Source: Candidatus Diapherotrites archaeon CG08_land_8_20_14_0_20_34_12
Lineage (GTDB): Archaea > Iainarchaeota > Iainarchaeia > Iainarchaeales > 0-14-0-20-34-12
NCBI GenBank assembly: GCA_002779065.1
Contig: PEXL01000056.1
Coordinates: 1,926 to 12,958 of the forward strand
DNA: 11,033 nucleotides
Reading direction: 5' to 3'
Part shown: positions 1-8,211 of the stretch, piece after piece
How positions within the stretch are numbered: position 1 is the stretch's first letter
How the letters are laid out: each line of letters opens with the position of its first letter
Position numbers and translations under genes: made by a program
Notes under the pieces: model-generated
Seen by the model: only the letters and a program-made list of their open reading frames with translations
Database searches by the model: none
Told to the model about the DNA's origin: nothing

Positions 1-498
1 TGAAATTATGCAATAAACCGGGCAATTCTGTGTTGTGGGATAGCCAGCTATGCAAGCAAAATAAACATTAGTTTTTACTAATTTATTGATCTTAAGCATA
101 TTCATGTTTAAGCCAGCATATGTTGAGTTAACCGGAAATCTAAAATCTATGCATTCTGGCTGTATTTCAGGGAATGCAGCAGAAAGGCTTTTTCCGGTAT
201 AAACAGCAGGATCCAATTTCAAGGCTTTTTCAACAACAAGTTTTGATTCACATTTCTGCCTTTCTTCTGGTGTTGTAATTTTAACACAATATTCTTGGAT
301 AGTATCATTGCTCAGAACATTCTGCAATGCATTTGCAAACCCCTCAGTTAATTGTTTATGGCTTATCTCCTGCTGGGCCCCGGCAAAATAGTTTATTGCA
401 GATACAATAATTACTGCCATCAAAAGGCCCATTATTACCCCAATAATAATTTCATAACCTTCAAACATCTGGCCTTTTGAATTCAAATAGCTTTTCAT
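1..498 (-). CDS. Pilin-like exported protein with class III-type signal peptide (3' end outside window)
   Basis: The reading frame is open from the ATG at 498 to the left window edge (166 residues seen, C-terminus missing). The N-terminus is short and basic and carries a K8-G9-Q10 processing site with acidic residues at 13 and 16, followed directly by a hydrophobic helix at about 17-39. This is the arrangement of archaeal class III (DUF361/QXSXE-like) signal peptides, which an EppA/FlaK-type prepilin peptidase would cut between G9 and Q10. The mature part would be assembled by a secretion ATPase and platform such as those encoded upstream. Six cysteines (C71, C83, C116, C149, C159, C163) in the soluble part suggest disulfides outside the cell. 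The ATG lies one base after the stop of the upstream ATPase gene, with a TGAGG Shine-Dalgarno site 7 nt upstream, so it is probably co-transcribed with that gene. The E at +5 after the cut site in the canonical motif is displaced here, so the class III label is likely but not certain. Confidence 0.75.
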   Translation of the reverse strand, partial: MKSYLNSKGQMFEGYEIIIGVIMGLLMAVIIVSAINYFAGAQQEISHKQLTEGFANALQNVLSNDTIQEYCVKITTPEERQKCESKLVVEKALKLDPAVYTGKSLSAAFPEIQPECIDFRFPVNSTYAGLNMNMLKINKLVKTNVYFACIAGYPTTQNCPVYCIIS

Positions 499-499
499 A

Positions 500-1774
500 T
501 TAATTCCTCAGCAGCCATTTCCATAATGGAATAAAATTTATTCCTTCTTCTTTTTTTTCCAAATCCTTGGTAAGAATTATTAATTTTTTAGTTTTTCTGA
601 ATTTTTCTTTAAATTCAAGTAGCCCCTTTATCTCTCGTTCAGGCACCTCATTAGTGTAAGTTACATTTATCACTTCCAAAGAATTATCCCTGTTTTTTAT
701 GACAAAGTCTACCTCATTTTTATTTTTCCAGTAATATATTTCCTTTTCACTTCTTTTTAATTCTATAAATGCCATATTTTCTGCCAGTTTTCCTTCATCT
801 TTTGAGAAAACAAAAGCAACAGCATTTCTGAAACCATTGTCAATACAAAATACTTTCTTAGGATTGGCTTGCTGTTTTTTAAATGAATAATCAAACAAAG
901 AGACAAAATAAATAAAATTCACGTCTTCAAGATTGGAAAGATATTGAATTATTGTTTTTTTTGCGGTCGGCCTATCCTGGGATACTGCCTTATGATAAGC
1001 ACTTATGCTAAATATGCTGGCTAAATTGGTTATGAGGAATTTTGAAAGATTTTTCATAAGAGTTATATTTCTTATTGCAAACCTATCGGCAAGATCTTTA
1101 TGTATTACTAGCTCAAAATAATCACTTAATATCTTTTGTTTTAATTCTGATTTTTCTAAGACAACCTCTGGAAAGCCGCCCCAGTAAAGATATTCTTCAA
1201 AGAGCTTTTTTATATTAAAGCGCAGCGAGGTATACTCAAAATTTTTCTTAAGTTCTATCCCTTTGAACCTTAAGAATTCTTTGAAACTAAGTGGAAATAA
1301 GTGAAAAGTTAATGTTCTCCCTCTTAATGCTGTTGCAATTTCTTTACTCAAAAGTTTTGAGCTTGAGCCAGTTACAAATACTTTTACTTTTTCTTTATCT
1401 GAGATTCTCCTGACAAATAATTCCCACCCACCAATGTTTTGTATTTCATCAAAGAAAAGATAAATTTCTTTTTGCTTATTCTCAGGATATAGCTCAAAGT
1501 AAGCTTCAATCAGGCTGTTCAAATCACTTAACTTTAAGGGCAAAATCCGGTCATCCTCAAAATCTAGGTATACTATCCGATCCTTAGGTATTTTTTGTTC
1601 CATCAAATCCTTTATCAACTGATAAAAATAGAAGGTTTTTCCCGCTCTTCTTGGGCCGATCAAGGTTACAACTTTATTTAATTTTGGAACTATTAAGTCC
1701 CTATAATTAATCTGAGCTATGTCGGTATTGTGAAATTCGTTTATCAAAAATTTGAATAATTCTTTCTTGCTCAT
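500..1774 (-). CDS. AAA_14/DUF4143-type P-loop ATPase
   Basis: A 424-residue protein with the architecture of the archaeal/bacterial AAA_14-DUF4143 ATPase family. The Walker A motif GPRRAGKT lies at 40-47, the Walker B block LFFDEIQN at about 106-113 (D109, E110), a sensor-1-like VTGSSSKLL at 134-142, and an RGR arginine-finger motif at 151-153. A middle helical/winged-helix-like part follows. The C-terminal third resembles a PD-(D/E)XK nuclease fold (NEVDF around 353-357, then LEVINVTY around 366-373), but the usual E-x-K lysine is replaced, so nuclease activity is unlikely. The biological role of this family is mostly undefined; proposed links to toxins, mobile elements or DNA binding are not shown here. 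No Shine-Dalgarno site precedes the ATG, and a TATA box about 27 bp upstream implies a leaderless mRNA. The gene sits between the platform gene and the pilin gene and has no obvious link to pilus assembly, so it may be a later insertion. Confidence 0.88.
   Translation of the reverse strand: MSKKELFKFLINEFHNTDIAQINYRDLIVPKLNKVVTLIGPRRAGKTFYFYQLIKDLMEQKIPKDRIVYLDFEDDRILPLKLSDLNSLIEAYFELYPENKQKEIYLFFDEIQNIGGWELFVRRISDKEKVKVFVTGSSSKLLSKEIATALRGRTLTFHLFPLSFKEFLRFKGIELKKNFEYTSLRFNIKKLFEEYLYWGGFPEVVLEKSELKQKILSDYFELVIHKDLADRFAIRNITLMKNLSKFLITNLASIFSISAYHKAVSQDRPTAKKTIIQYLSNLEDVNFIYFVSLFDYSFKKQQANPKKVFCIDNGFRNAVAFVFSKDEGKLAENMAFIELKRSEKEIYYWKNKNEVDFVIKNRDNSLEVINVTYTNEVPEREIKGLLEFKEKFRKTKKLIILTKDLEKKEEGINFIPLWKWLLRN
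506..510 (-). promoter_or_regulatory. Shine-Dalgarno site of the pilin-like gene
   Basis: TGAGG on the minus strand, 7 nt upstream of the ATG at 498 and inside the last codons of the upstream ATPase gene. It supports the chosen start and suggests translation coupled to that gene. Confidence 0.6.
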
Positions 1775-1815
1775 AGTAACTTATATGTAACCACTATTAT
1801 ATAAAACCTTACTAT
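1773..1815. promoter_or_regulatory. Possible operator: inverted repeat around the ATPase promoter
   Basis: ATAGTAA (1773-1779) and its exact complement TTACTAT (1809-1815) flank the TATA box, and the upstream copy runs into the near-palindrome CTATCATAG (1812-1820). A related direct repeat is GTAACCACTATTAT at 1787-1800 against GTCACTACTATTTT at 1821-1834. The layout would suit a repressor, possibly the ATPase itself. In such AT-rich DNA, chance similarity cannot be excluded. Confidence 0.25.
1797..1805 (-). promoter_or_regulatory. Archaeal TATA box for the AAA_14/DUF4143 ATPase gene
   Basis: TTTATATAA on the minus strand, centred about 27 bp upstream of the ATG at 1774. With the usual archaeal spacing of about 25 bp to the start of transcription, the mRNA would begin at or within a few bases of the start codon, which fits the absence of a Shine-Dalgarno site. 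Confidence 0.6.
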
Positions 1816-1915
1816 CATAGGTCACTACTATTTTAGCATTTCAATTTAATTGTTTGTAGATGGATCGGTTAAAATACCCAAATTTAATCGATATACTATA
1901 ACCACCTTAAGGGAT

Positions 1916-4240
1916 TTAACCCATGAATCCGCCAACAAGTAAATTAGCGGCAATTACTGCTACAGTAAAAGCGGTTATGGCAATTGGCAAGGCTTTTGCC
2001 AATCTTAATTTGAAAGTAAGGTCATTATCCTCTTCAATTTTTGTGGTGAAATAATTCATTATAATTACAAGCTCAATAACGTAAATAGCAATTATTACCA
2101 AAAATTCAAATGGGGTAGCCATTCCCTGCAATCCTTCTGGCTTTAAAAAGCTGGAGCCAAAATCAGATCCCCCGCCAAGTGGATTGCTTGAAGCAATATC
2201 ACTCGTCGCCTGTTCTGATGCCTTTCCAACATTGCTGGAAACAATTGAAGCCAAGGTATTCATTACTACTTTCTGCAATGCGCTTGTTATTCCTAAAACT
2301 GCCGGGGCGATGAATGATGAAATAGTTACCATCATCATTGAAATATCTGAGATTAAATCACGCATTAATTTTGTTACCTTTTCAGAATTCTCAAGCTGCA
2401 TGCATAGGGAGATTAGGGTACGCGAGGCAACATTTACGCCCAATCGCACGGAATCAACAAGAATTTTCATTCCTGTCCTTATAATGTCTGAAGGGATTGC
2501 AACAAGGGAGCCATATCTTGGGTGGAATACTGCAGATTCAAGTGTTAAGCCTAGCATTTTTATATTATCAATTGTTTTTCCGAAAATTCTGTCCGAGATT
2601 TTCAGATTTGGCAGGAATCTCCTTGTATGGTCCAAAGCTTCTTCTACAGGCCTGTTTTCCCCCAGCCTTGACGCTAAAATATACAATGAGTCCTTAAACT
2701 CATGCTCCATTTCCATAATTTCAAGCTGTATTTTTCTTTTGTAGATATGCCTGTAATGGAAATAAACAAAGCAGCATGCCGCAATTGTCAAAAGAACCCC
2801 GAATAATAAATTGTAAGGGGTAATATCATTTTCAGCTGTTGAGAAAAATTTCATTCTTTCTAACTCAACCTTCTGCAGCAGCTGTTTTTCTTCCAGTTTT
2901 GCATCCTCACTTTTCAATTCTAAATATACCTCACCACCAGGCAAAAAATGATTTGCAGCAAAATTATTTTTTTCATAGACTTCTTCAATAGATTTATCCG
3001 GCGCTAATATTTGATACTGCGCTGGTTCAGCCCCTTCTTCAATAAAACCTTTCAAAAGTGATTTTGGAGGCATTCCCTCACTATGGAAATACCAGGAAAA
3101 AGCAAGCCCGAATATTAAAACAATAACAATCATTAACCTTAGGTCTAATTGTGTTTTCCCTATTTTCATTGCCCATTTTTTTGGCAAGGTCGGATAGTTA
3201 TCTGGAATGTAGGGCGGGGTATATGTCGGAGGCCTTCCTTTTACAATATTCCTGGCATACATCAGTGCAAATCCAGGTATTGCTATATTATAAATAAATG
3301 CCAATACCAAAGGGCTTGCCATGGGAGAAGCGGAAAAAACAGAACCTATTGGCAGAATAATTATCAAAATTAATGGCAATAATACCCCTACATAGAATAA
3401 AGTGTTTGCCGGCTGTGATAAATCTCTGGCATATTGTTCCATCTTTCCCCTTATAGATTCCAAAACAGAAACCATTGTTTTGTCAAGCAAGGAATATCTT
3501 TTTGCTTCATTATCTTCCAGAATTGAAGCACGGATCATCATTAAAGCTTCTTTAAATTCAGATGAATAATCACCCCACCTGTATGCTAAATCATCAAGCG
3601 CTTCCGGCACTGTATTAAAAACACCAATCTGGACATTCCATAATAATACTTTAAAATCATCTGCAATCTTTCCCTTCCCATGCTCAGCTGCAAATTCAAT
3701 TGCTTTTTCCAGGTTTGGAACAAGCTTTAGTGACATTATTAAATATCCAATAATTTGCGGAACATAGGTAAGGGCCCTTTTCTTTTCATCTGCTGCAGCA
3801 TTTATGGGATATTTTTGTATAAAATTAACCACAATAAATACAAGCAATATCGGCCCGCCCAATAAATACAGATAAGCCATTGGCCCTGCTGATGCAGCTA
3901 TTGGTTCAGAAATAGCAGGAGTCATTAATGCAATCATGCCGATTGCAAATGCAATTAGAATTAAAACAATTGTAAAGAATTTAATCGTGCCGGAAAATTC
4001 CTCCGGCTTTAAATCCCAACCAAGAAAATCAATCGCTTTTTTGTATTCCTCGGTGTATTTTGCGCCAGCGCCCATCGAAGGGGAGATAGCATAAACCCTT
4101 TTGCAGAATTTTACAAAAGGCTCATCAGCCTTTTTCTTTAATTCAGTTTCTTCCTGTTCAGAAATATTTGCCTTGCCTAATTCAGAATATAATTGCCCTG
4201 GCGAGAGCCCTTTTTCATATCTTACTTCTTTTTTCTGCAT
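1916..4240 (-). CDS. Archaeal type IV pilus/secretion platform protein with two T2SSF domains (FlaJ/TadC family)
   Basis: A 774-residue polytopic inner-membrane platform protein, expected to bind the neighbouring secretion ATPase and to help move pilin subunits. I see nine likely membrane segments (about 86-108, 121-142, 280-303, 306-329, 368-384, 477-496, 638-660, 712-731, 750-771). Two cytoplasmic T2SSF domains lie at about 150-279 and 505-637, so the duplicated FlaJ-like layout is fused in one chain. Between segments 5 and 6 is a roughly 90-residue outer domain (385-476). Between segments 7 and 8 is a Ser/Gly-rich outer loop. It is longer than archaellum FlaJ (about 550 residues). An in-frame start at 4336 would extend the protein into the upstream gene. 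I prefer the ATG at 4240 because it has an AAGGA Shine-Dalgarno site (4246-4250) and leaves a 29-nt gap after the ATPase stop. It probably forms an operon with that ATPase. Confidence 0.9.
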   Translation of the reverse strand: MQKKEVRYEKGLSPGQLYSELGKANISEQEETELKKKADEPFVKFCKRVYAISPSMGAGAKYTEEYKKAIDFLGWDLKPEEFSGTIKFFTIVLILIAFAIGMIALMTPAISEPIAASAGPMAYLYLLGGPILLVFIVVNFIQKYPINAAADEKKRALTYVPQIIGYLIMSLKLVPNLEKAIEFAAEHGKGKIADDFKVLLWNVQIGVFNTVPEALDDLAYRWGDYSSEFKEALMMIRASILEDNEAKRYSLLDKTMVSVLESIRGKMEQYARDLSQPANTLFYVGVLLPLILIIILPIGSVFSASPMASPLVLAFIYNIAIPGFALMYARNIVKGRPPTYTPPYIPDNYPTLPKKWAMKIGKTQLDLRLMIVIVLIFGLAFSWYFHSEGMPPKSLLKGFIEEGAEPAQYQILAPDKSIEEVYEKNNFAANHFLPGGEVYLELKSEDAKLEEKQLLQKVELERMKFFSTAENDITPYNLLFGVLLTIAACCFVYFHYRHIYKRKIQLEIMEMEHEFKDSLYILASRLGENRPVEEALDHTRRFLPNLKISDRIFGKTIDNIKMLGLTLESAVFHPRYGSLVAIPSDIIRTGMKILVDSVRLGVNVASRTLISLCMQLENSEKVTKLMRDLISDISMMMVTISSFIAPAVLGITSALQKVVMNTLASIVSSNVGKASEQATSDIASSNPLGGGSDFGSSFLKPEGLQGMATPFEFLVIIAIYVIELVIIMNYFTTKIEEDNDLTFKLRLAKALPIAITAFTVAVIAANLLVGGFMG

Positions 4241-4245
4241 GCAAA

Positions 4246-4250
4246 TCCTT
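4246..4250 (-). promoter_or_regulatory. Shine-Dalgarno site deciding the platform gene start
   Basis: AAGGA on the minus strand, 5 nt before the ATG at 4240. No such site precedes the longer in-frame start at 4336, which lies inside the upstream coding region. Confidence 0.6.
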
Positions 4251-4269
4251 TTTTTTATTAAGAAATATT

Positions 4270-7200
4270 TTATTGCGCTTTTTTGGTGTCGACCAAAACC
4301 CTTTTCAATAAATGTTCCTTTGCCCAGTTTTTCCATTTCCCGAGAATTGCGTCATAATCAGGCTTTCCATGTTCTTCCAGATATCTTTCTTTTATTATAA
4401 GTAGTTTGTCGCTTGCCATTGTTGTGTAATTTGCTTCAAGCAAATCCGGAACTTTATATTTATTTTTCAATTCAACCAAGAAACCTTTTGATTCCCCCCT
4501 TACCCTAATTTCTTTCCACATATCCTCAATTGTTAATCCGCTTGTTTTCCTGATTTTTTCAAATAAATCAGATTCCTTCAGATTATCTTCCAATAATTCC
4601 AAATCATCCTTTTTAGCATCATAAAGCATTAAATCAAGCAAGCCGCCCTCAGCTTCGGGGTCTGTTGTCCAGTGTTTTTTCACTTCGGTCATTTGTGTTA
4701 CCCTTCTCGCGCTTTTTAATGATCCTGAAAATCTAATAGGCCTGGCTACAACAACCAAATCTGTTGCTTTGAAAGAAGTAGTTGGAACCTCCAAATCATT
4801 TACAACACGGTCCCAGACAGAATATGCAGAATCTGCATGTATTGTCCCCATTACAACATTTCCTGCTGCCCCAATTCTCATTGCTTCATATAGGGTTTTT
4901 GTTTCCAAAGAACGCACTTCACCCAAAATTATTGCACTATCCCCCAACCTTAACGCAGTCCTTAATGCCTCTTCCGGGGCAATCTCTGTTTCGGATTTAG
5001 CTACCGAAATTGCAGACCTTGTTTTTAGCCTTTGGACATTGAAGCCTATTTTTTTCATATATGGTATGGGGAGCTCCAGGGTATTGTGCGCGATTATATT
5101 TTCACAAATAAAATTTTCATTTCCAGGAACTGAGAAATCATAAACATATCCCCCTAGTTTTCCAAGATTTCTTATGCTTCTGATTTCATCCCAATAAACA
5201 TCTGAATCCGCCAGTTTTCTAAATTTCTCAAACAAAGCTGATTGTTGTTCTTGCTTTAAATAACATTTCAGTTTTTCCCTTCCTACCGAATAACCTTTCT
5301 TAATGTAATCGTTTGAGTTGAAGTTAGCTAAGCTTTCAGCAAGCATTTGCTTGCCTTCAACTGAAAATGGAATTATATCTGCAACATCATGTGTTGAAAC
5401 CCTTTCACATAGTTTGCCTAATAAGATATTTTTCCTTTCCTGCAGGAATCCAATATTTTCACAATATGCCTTTACCATTTTTATGCTGCTTACCCTTGTG
5501 CAATATGTTTTGTCCTTTTTTACAAATCGTGTTCTTGCAACAATTCCTGAAAATAAAAGCAATGAATGCAATTCTTTTGTCATTTCTTCCGAGGCAGATG
5601 ACAGCAAAACTTCATACTTGCCGACACACCCATCACCGGAAAATAATCCCATTATTATGCTATTGATTTGCTGCTTTGAAAGTCTGAATGCCCAATCAGG
5701 GAATTTTTTAGTATAAGCATTTCCCTTTAATTCCATTATTTCTCTCATCAGGAAAACAAGGCTTGTATTTGAAATAATATATGAAAAGCCATCACTGTGT
5801 TTCCTTGCATTTAAGCCAAAAGCATTTGCAAATTCTTTGATTTCATTTCCGCAATCAGGCGTTGATATTATGAACGCATATTTTGAATCATAGCTCCCAT
5901 CGGCCAACCACAAACCAACAATATTCAAGAAGTTATTGTTCATCTGGATGCTTACTGGGATGGGCTTTGATCTTTTGTCCACTTTGAAATATAATTCTTT
6001 AGGGTTTAAAGCAGAATAATCAAGCTGTTTGAATATTGAAATCGGCAAGGTTTGTTTTCTTTTGCATGCAGAAACAAAGGACTTAGAACATCCTTTACGT
6101 GAGGACATTTCTTTAATCTTTGAAAAGTTATTTTCTATGAAATTTCCAAGGAGTTTTCCGCAAATAAATCCATCATTAATCCTGTTCAAATACTCCAAAA
6201 CATTAATCCCAGAAATTACTTTTGATTCAATTGGCAATATCCTCGGGACTGCAATATAGCTGCCCTGCTTCAACTCATCTGTTTTTACAGGCACAATTTC
6301 ATTTTCTTTTAGTGTGAACAAGGAATGGTCTTTCGTGACCTTTATTTTTCTGCCGCTTCTTGTTTCAACCTCATATATATCTTTAGATACTTTATGTCTC
6401 ATAAATTGGCTGACAGGCGAAAGTTCAATTTTATTTTCTGCATTTAATGAAAATACCCTGATGCTTTCAGGGTTTGCACATAACAAGTCGCGCCCATTCT
6501 CATTTAAGCTTCCATATTTTTCAATAAGCCCATCAATCAATTCCCCAACAGCAGTTTGTTTCAATTCCCCGCCCTTTTCAACAAGTATTTGTGAATCCCC
6601 TGTAACACTATCTTCTTGTACAAGAATTCGTGCGCTTTTTAAAATCTCAAGCAAGGCTGCAGACATTAATGATGTTTTCCCCGATCCCCTGGAACCTGCA
6701 ATTAAAATTGTTGATTGATTATCAATGAAGAAAGAAAGCATTCCTGCTGCAGTTGTGTTTAGGAATTTAACATCAAGGAATTGGGATAAGGTCCAAGGAG
6801 TTAATTTATGCAATCTGAATGCAAATGCTATGCCGTCCGGGGATAAAGGGGGGCCAATTACTGCAACCCTGGTATCTAAATTTGGCAAATCATAATCAAG
6901 AACCGGGTGAGCTTCATCAAATGGGCGGGCGGACATTGCCCTCATTTTTGTTACTATTGCCTGCGCTTCCCTGTCTGTGTATAAAATATTTGTCCTGCAT
7001 TGGCCATAATCAGAATGTACTAGGTAAATGGGATTTTGCCCAATCGGGGCATCAACATAAACATCAGTTACCCTCCTGTCCGATAAAATTGTTTCTAAAA
7101 TGCCATAGCCAACAGAATATCTTGCAACAATTTCCGCTAACTCAGTTACTTCCTCTTTTGAAAGTTTTATTTTATTCTGTTCAGCAATATCATAAATCGT

Positions 7201-8091
7201 GCTTTGATAAACCCTTTCAAAATAATCTCTGTTTCTTGCAATTGTGCTTAATGATGCTTTTCCAGGTTCATATCCTGCAACAATCTCTTTTGTTTTGCTC
7301 AAAACAAAGTATTTTTCCGGTGTGAGGGAATATTCCGGGGGATTTACAAAATAAAGATTTTGGGTTAGATCTGGATGTTTGAAAATTTGAATTGGTGTTT
7401 TATTTACCAAATATTCATCAAGCAATTCTAATTCTTCAGATTCTTCAAACATCAGGCGGGCGCCGATAAATGATGGTTTAATTTCTGCAACAAAATACGC
7501 CCTATAAATATCTTCAGTTTCAGGAAATTCTTTTAGTTTCAAAAGAAAATTCTTTGCCCTTTTTATAAGAATTGTTTTCTCAAATCCCGATCTTATATAA
7601 TTTAAGGTTTTGAGATAAATTGCACTCCCTTTTTTGTATGCTTCAGTGCTTTTTTCATATCTTTGTTCTTCCCTTCTAACTTCCTGAACGCAGGTTAAAT
7701 AAGCATCAATCGGGTCATACCAGATTAATTCCTGTGCACATTTCACAACCTGCTTATATCTTAATGGGAAATTTTCCTCATCTGCCTTATTTGTTGTATC
7801 CCCCAAATTTGAATAAGACCATACACTTTCCAAAGAAAATTTCTGTGCCAATGCAGAGATTTCTGCCAGCATTTTTGTCTGCTCTTCATTGTAAATTCTT
7901 TCATATACCTCTGCTAAAACAATTAAATCCGCCTGTACTTCTGAAAGAACTTTTAGAACATGATATCTGCATGCTTTATCATCGGAAATAGATCTGCTGT
8001 AAATGCAGTTTCTGCAGTCAAATATTAAGTAGCGTTTTTCTGCTTCTTCCCTTACTGACCAAGGCCCTACCTTAAAACCGCCGATACCCAT
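4270..8091 (-). CDS. FlaI/KlbA/TadA-type secretion ATPase precursor with in-frame intein
   Basis: A 1273-residue precursor. Removing the intein (residues 495-1003) leaves a 764-residue hexameric-type secretion ATPase that would power the platform protein encoded 29 nt downstream. Residues 1-300 are a long N-terminal region, including C26-x2-C29-x11-C41-x2-H44. The catalytic core has Walker A GSRGSGKT at 466-473, Asp box RILVQED at 488-494 continuing after the intein as TLELPIP from 1004, Walker B ending in LGEVRS at 1056-1061, and His box VVMGTIHAD at 1079-1087. All catalytic motifs are therefore kept in the spliced product. A C-terminal extension of about 150 residues (1124-1273) is rich in charged helices. 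The ATG at 8091 has only a weak GGGA upstream and a TATA box 28 bp away, so it probably starts the module as a nearly leaderless mRNA. Splicing at this site means that without removal of the intein the ATPase should be inactive. Confidence 0.93.
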   Translation of the reverse strand: MGIGGFKVGPWSVREEAEKRYLIFDCRNCIYSRSISDDKACRYHVLKVLSEVQADLIVLAEVYERIYNEEQTKMLAEISALAQKFSLESVWSYSNLGDTTNKADEENFPLRYKQVVKCAQELIWYDPIDAYLTCVQEVRREEQRYEKSTEAYKKGSAIYLKTLNYIRSGFEKTILIKRAKNFLLKLKEFPETEDIYRAYFVAEIKPSFIGARLMFEESEELELLDEYLVNKTPIQIFKHPDLTQNLYFVNPPEYSLTPEKYFVLSKTKEIVAGYEPGKASLSTIARNRDYFERVYQSTIYDIAEQNKIKLSKEEVTELAEIVARYSVGYGILETILSDRRVTDVYVDAPIGQNPIYLVHSDYGQCRTNILYTDREAQAIVTKMRAMSARPFDEAHPVLDYDLPNLDTRVAVIGPPLSPDGIAFAFRLHKLTPWTLSQFLDVKFLNTTAAGMLSFFIDNQSTILIAGSRGSGKTSLMSAALLEILKSARILVQEDSVTGDSQILVEKGGELKQTAVGELIDGLIEKYGSLNENGRDLLCANPESIRVFSLNAENKIELSPVSQFMRHKVSKDIYEVETRSGRKIKVTKDHSLFTLKENEIVPVKTDELKQGSYIAVPRILPIESKVISGINVLEYLNRINDGFICGKLLGNFIENNFSKIKEMSSRKGCSKSFVSACKRKQTLPISIFKQLDYSALNPKELYFKVDKRSKPIPVSIQMNNNFLNIVGLWLADGSYDSKYAFIISTPDCGNEIKEFANAFGLNARKHSDGFSYIISNTSLVFLMREIMELKGNAYTKKFPDWAFRLSKQQINSIIMGLFSGDGCVGKYEVLLSSASEEMTKELHSLLLFSGIVARTRFVKKDKTYCTRVSSIKMVKAYCENIGFLQERKNILLGKLCERVSTHDVADIIPFSVEGKQMLAESLANFNSNDYIKKGYSVGREKLKCYLKQEQQSALFEKFRKLADSDVYWDEIRSIRNLGKLGGYVYDFSVPGNENFICENIIAHNTLELPIPYMKKIGFNVQRLKTRSAISVAKSETEIAPEEALRTALRLGDSAIILGEVRSLETKTLYEAMRIGAAGNVVMGTIHADSAYSVWDRVVNDLEVPTTSFKATDLVVVARPIRFSGSLKSARRVTQMTEVKKHWTTDPEAEGGLLDLMLYDAKKDDLELLEDNLKESDLFEKIRKTSGLTIEDMWKEIRVRGESKGFLVELKNKYKVPDLLEANYTTMASDKLLIIKERYLEEHGKPDYDAILGKWKNWAKEHLLKRVLVDTKKAQ
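5083..6609 (-). mobile_element. Intein with LAGLIDADG homing endonuclease, inserted in the Asp box of the secretion ATPase
   Basis: A 509-residue insert between the ATPase sequences VQED and TLELP. Block A starts with Ser1 in SVTGDSQI. Block B is VTKDHSLF (T92, H95). Two LAGLIDADG-type motifs are GLWLADGSY (232-240, D237) and GLFSGDGCV (321-329, D326). Block F is YVYDFSVPGNENF (488-500). The C-terminus is IIAHN with H508 and N509, and the first C-extein residue is Thr. These are the residues needed for the standard class 1 splicing pathway, and both catalytic aspartates of the endonuclease are present, so splicing and homing both look intact. Residues of about 145-225 contain a basic helix-rich part that may contact DNA. 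Joining the flanks gives a continuous ATPase Asp box. KlbA-family ATPases of some Euryarchaeota are known intein hosts; I cannot tell whether the site is the same. Confidence 0.95.
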
Positions 8092-8115
8092 TCAATTCCC
8101 TTATATTAAAATATT

Positions 8116-8123
8116 ATTATAAA
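8116..8123 (-). promoter_or_regulatory. Archaeal TATA box for the second export module
   Basis: TTTATAAT on the minus strand, centred about 28 bp before the ATG at 8091 and preceded by a T-rich run. The expected transcription start falls within a few bases of the start codon, giving an almost leaderless mRNA for the intein-containing ATPase and the platform gene. The region is AT-rich, so the exact box is uncertain. Confidence 0.45.
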
Positions 8124-8211
8124 AAAGGGTAATGTTCTTATTAAAGCTTACTCTGCCGTTCTGGATTAGTTTCCCTTTTGGCAATAGTTCTTTTTTCTTT
8201 TGCGCAACTGA

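Noticed and set aside
1905..1912. CCTTAAGG palindrome after the platform gene
   Set aside because: It is only 8 bp, not followed by a T-run on the minus strand, and gives no convincing terminator or operator.
2184..2744. 186-codon open frame on the plus strand
   Set aside because: It lies entirely antisense to the platform gene, has no recognisable domain, and is the kind of shadow frame expected opposite a real gene.
4241..4336. Start of the platform protein at 4336 (32 extra residues)
   Set aside because: It would overlap the ATPase gene, has no ribosome site, and its extra residues show no membrane or domain feature; the ATG at 4240 has AAGGA at the right distance.
5083..6609. Gene fusion or new catalytic domain instead of an intein
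   Set aside because: The insert has every block A, B, F and C-terminal splice motif and joins a broken Asp box on removal, so an intein is by far the better reading.
6819..7325. 168-codon open frame on the plus strand
   Set aside because: It is antisense to the N-terminal part of the intein-bearing ATPase, is rich in Leu/His/Gln/Pro as expected from a complementary frame, and shows no motif.
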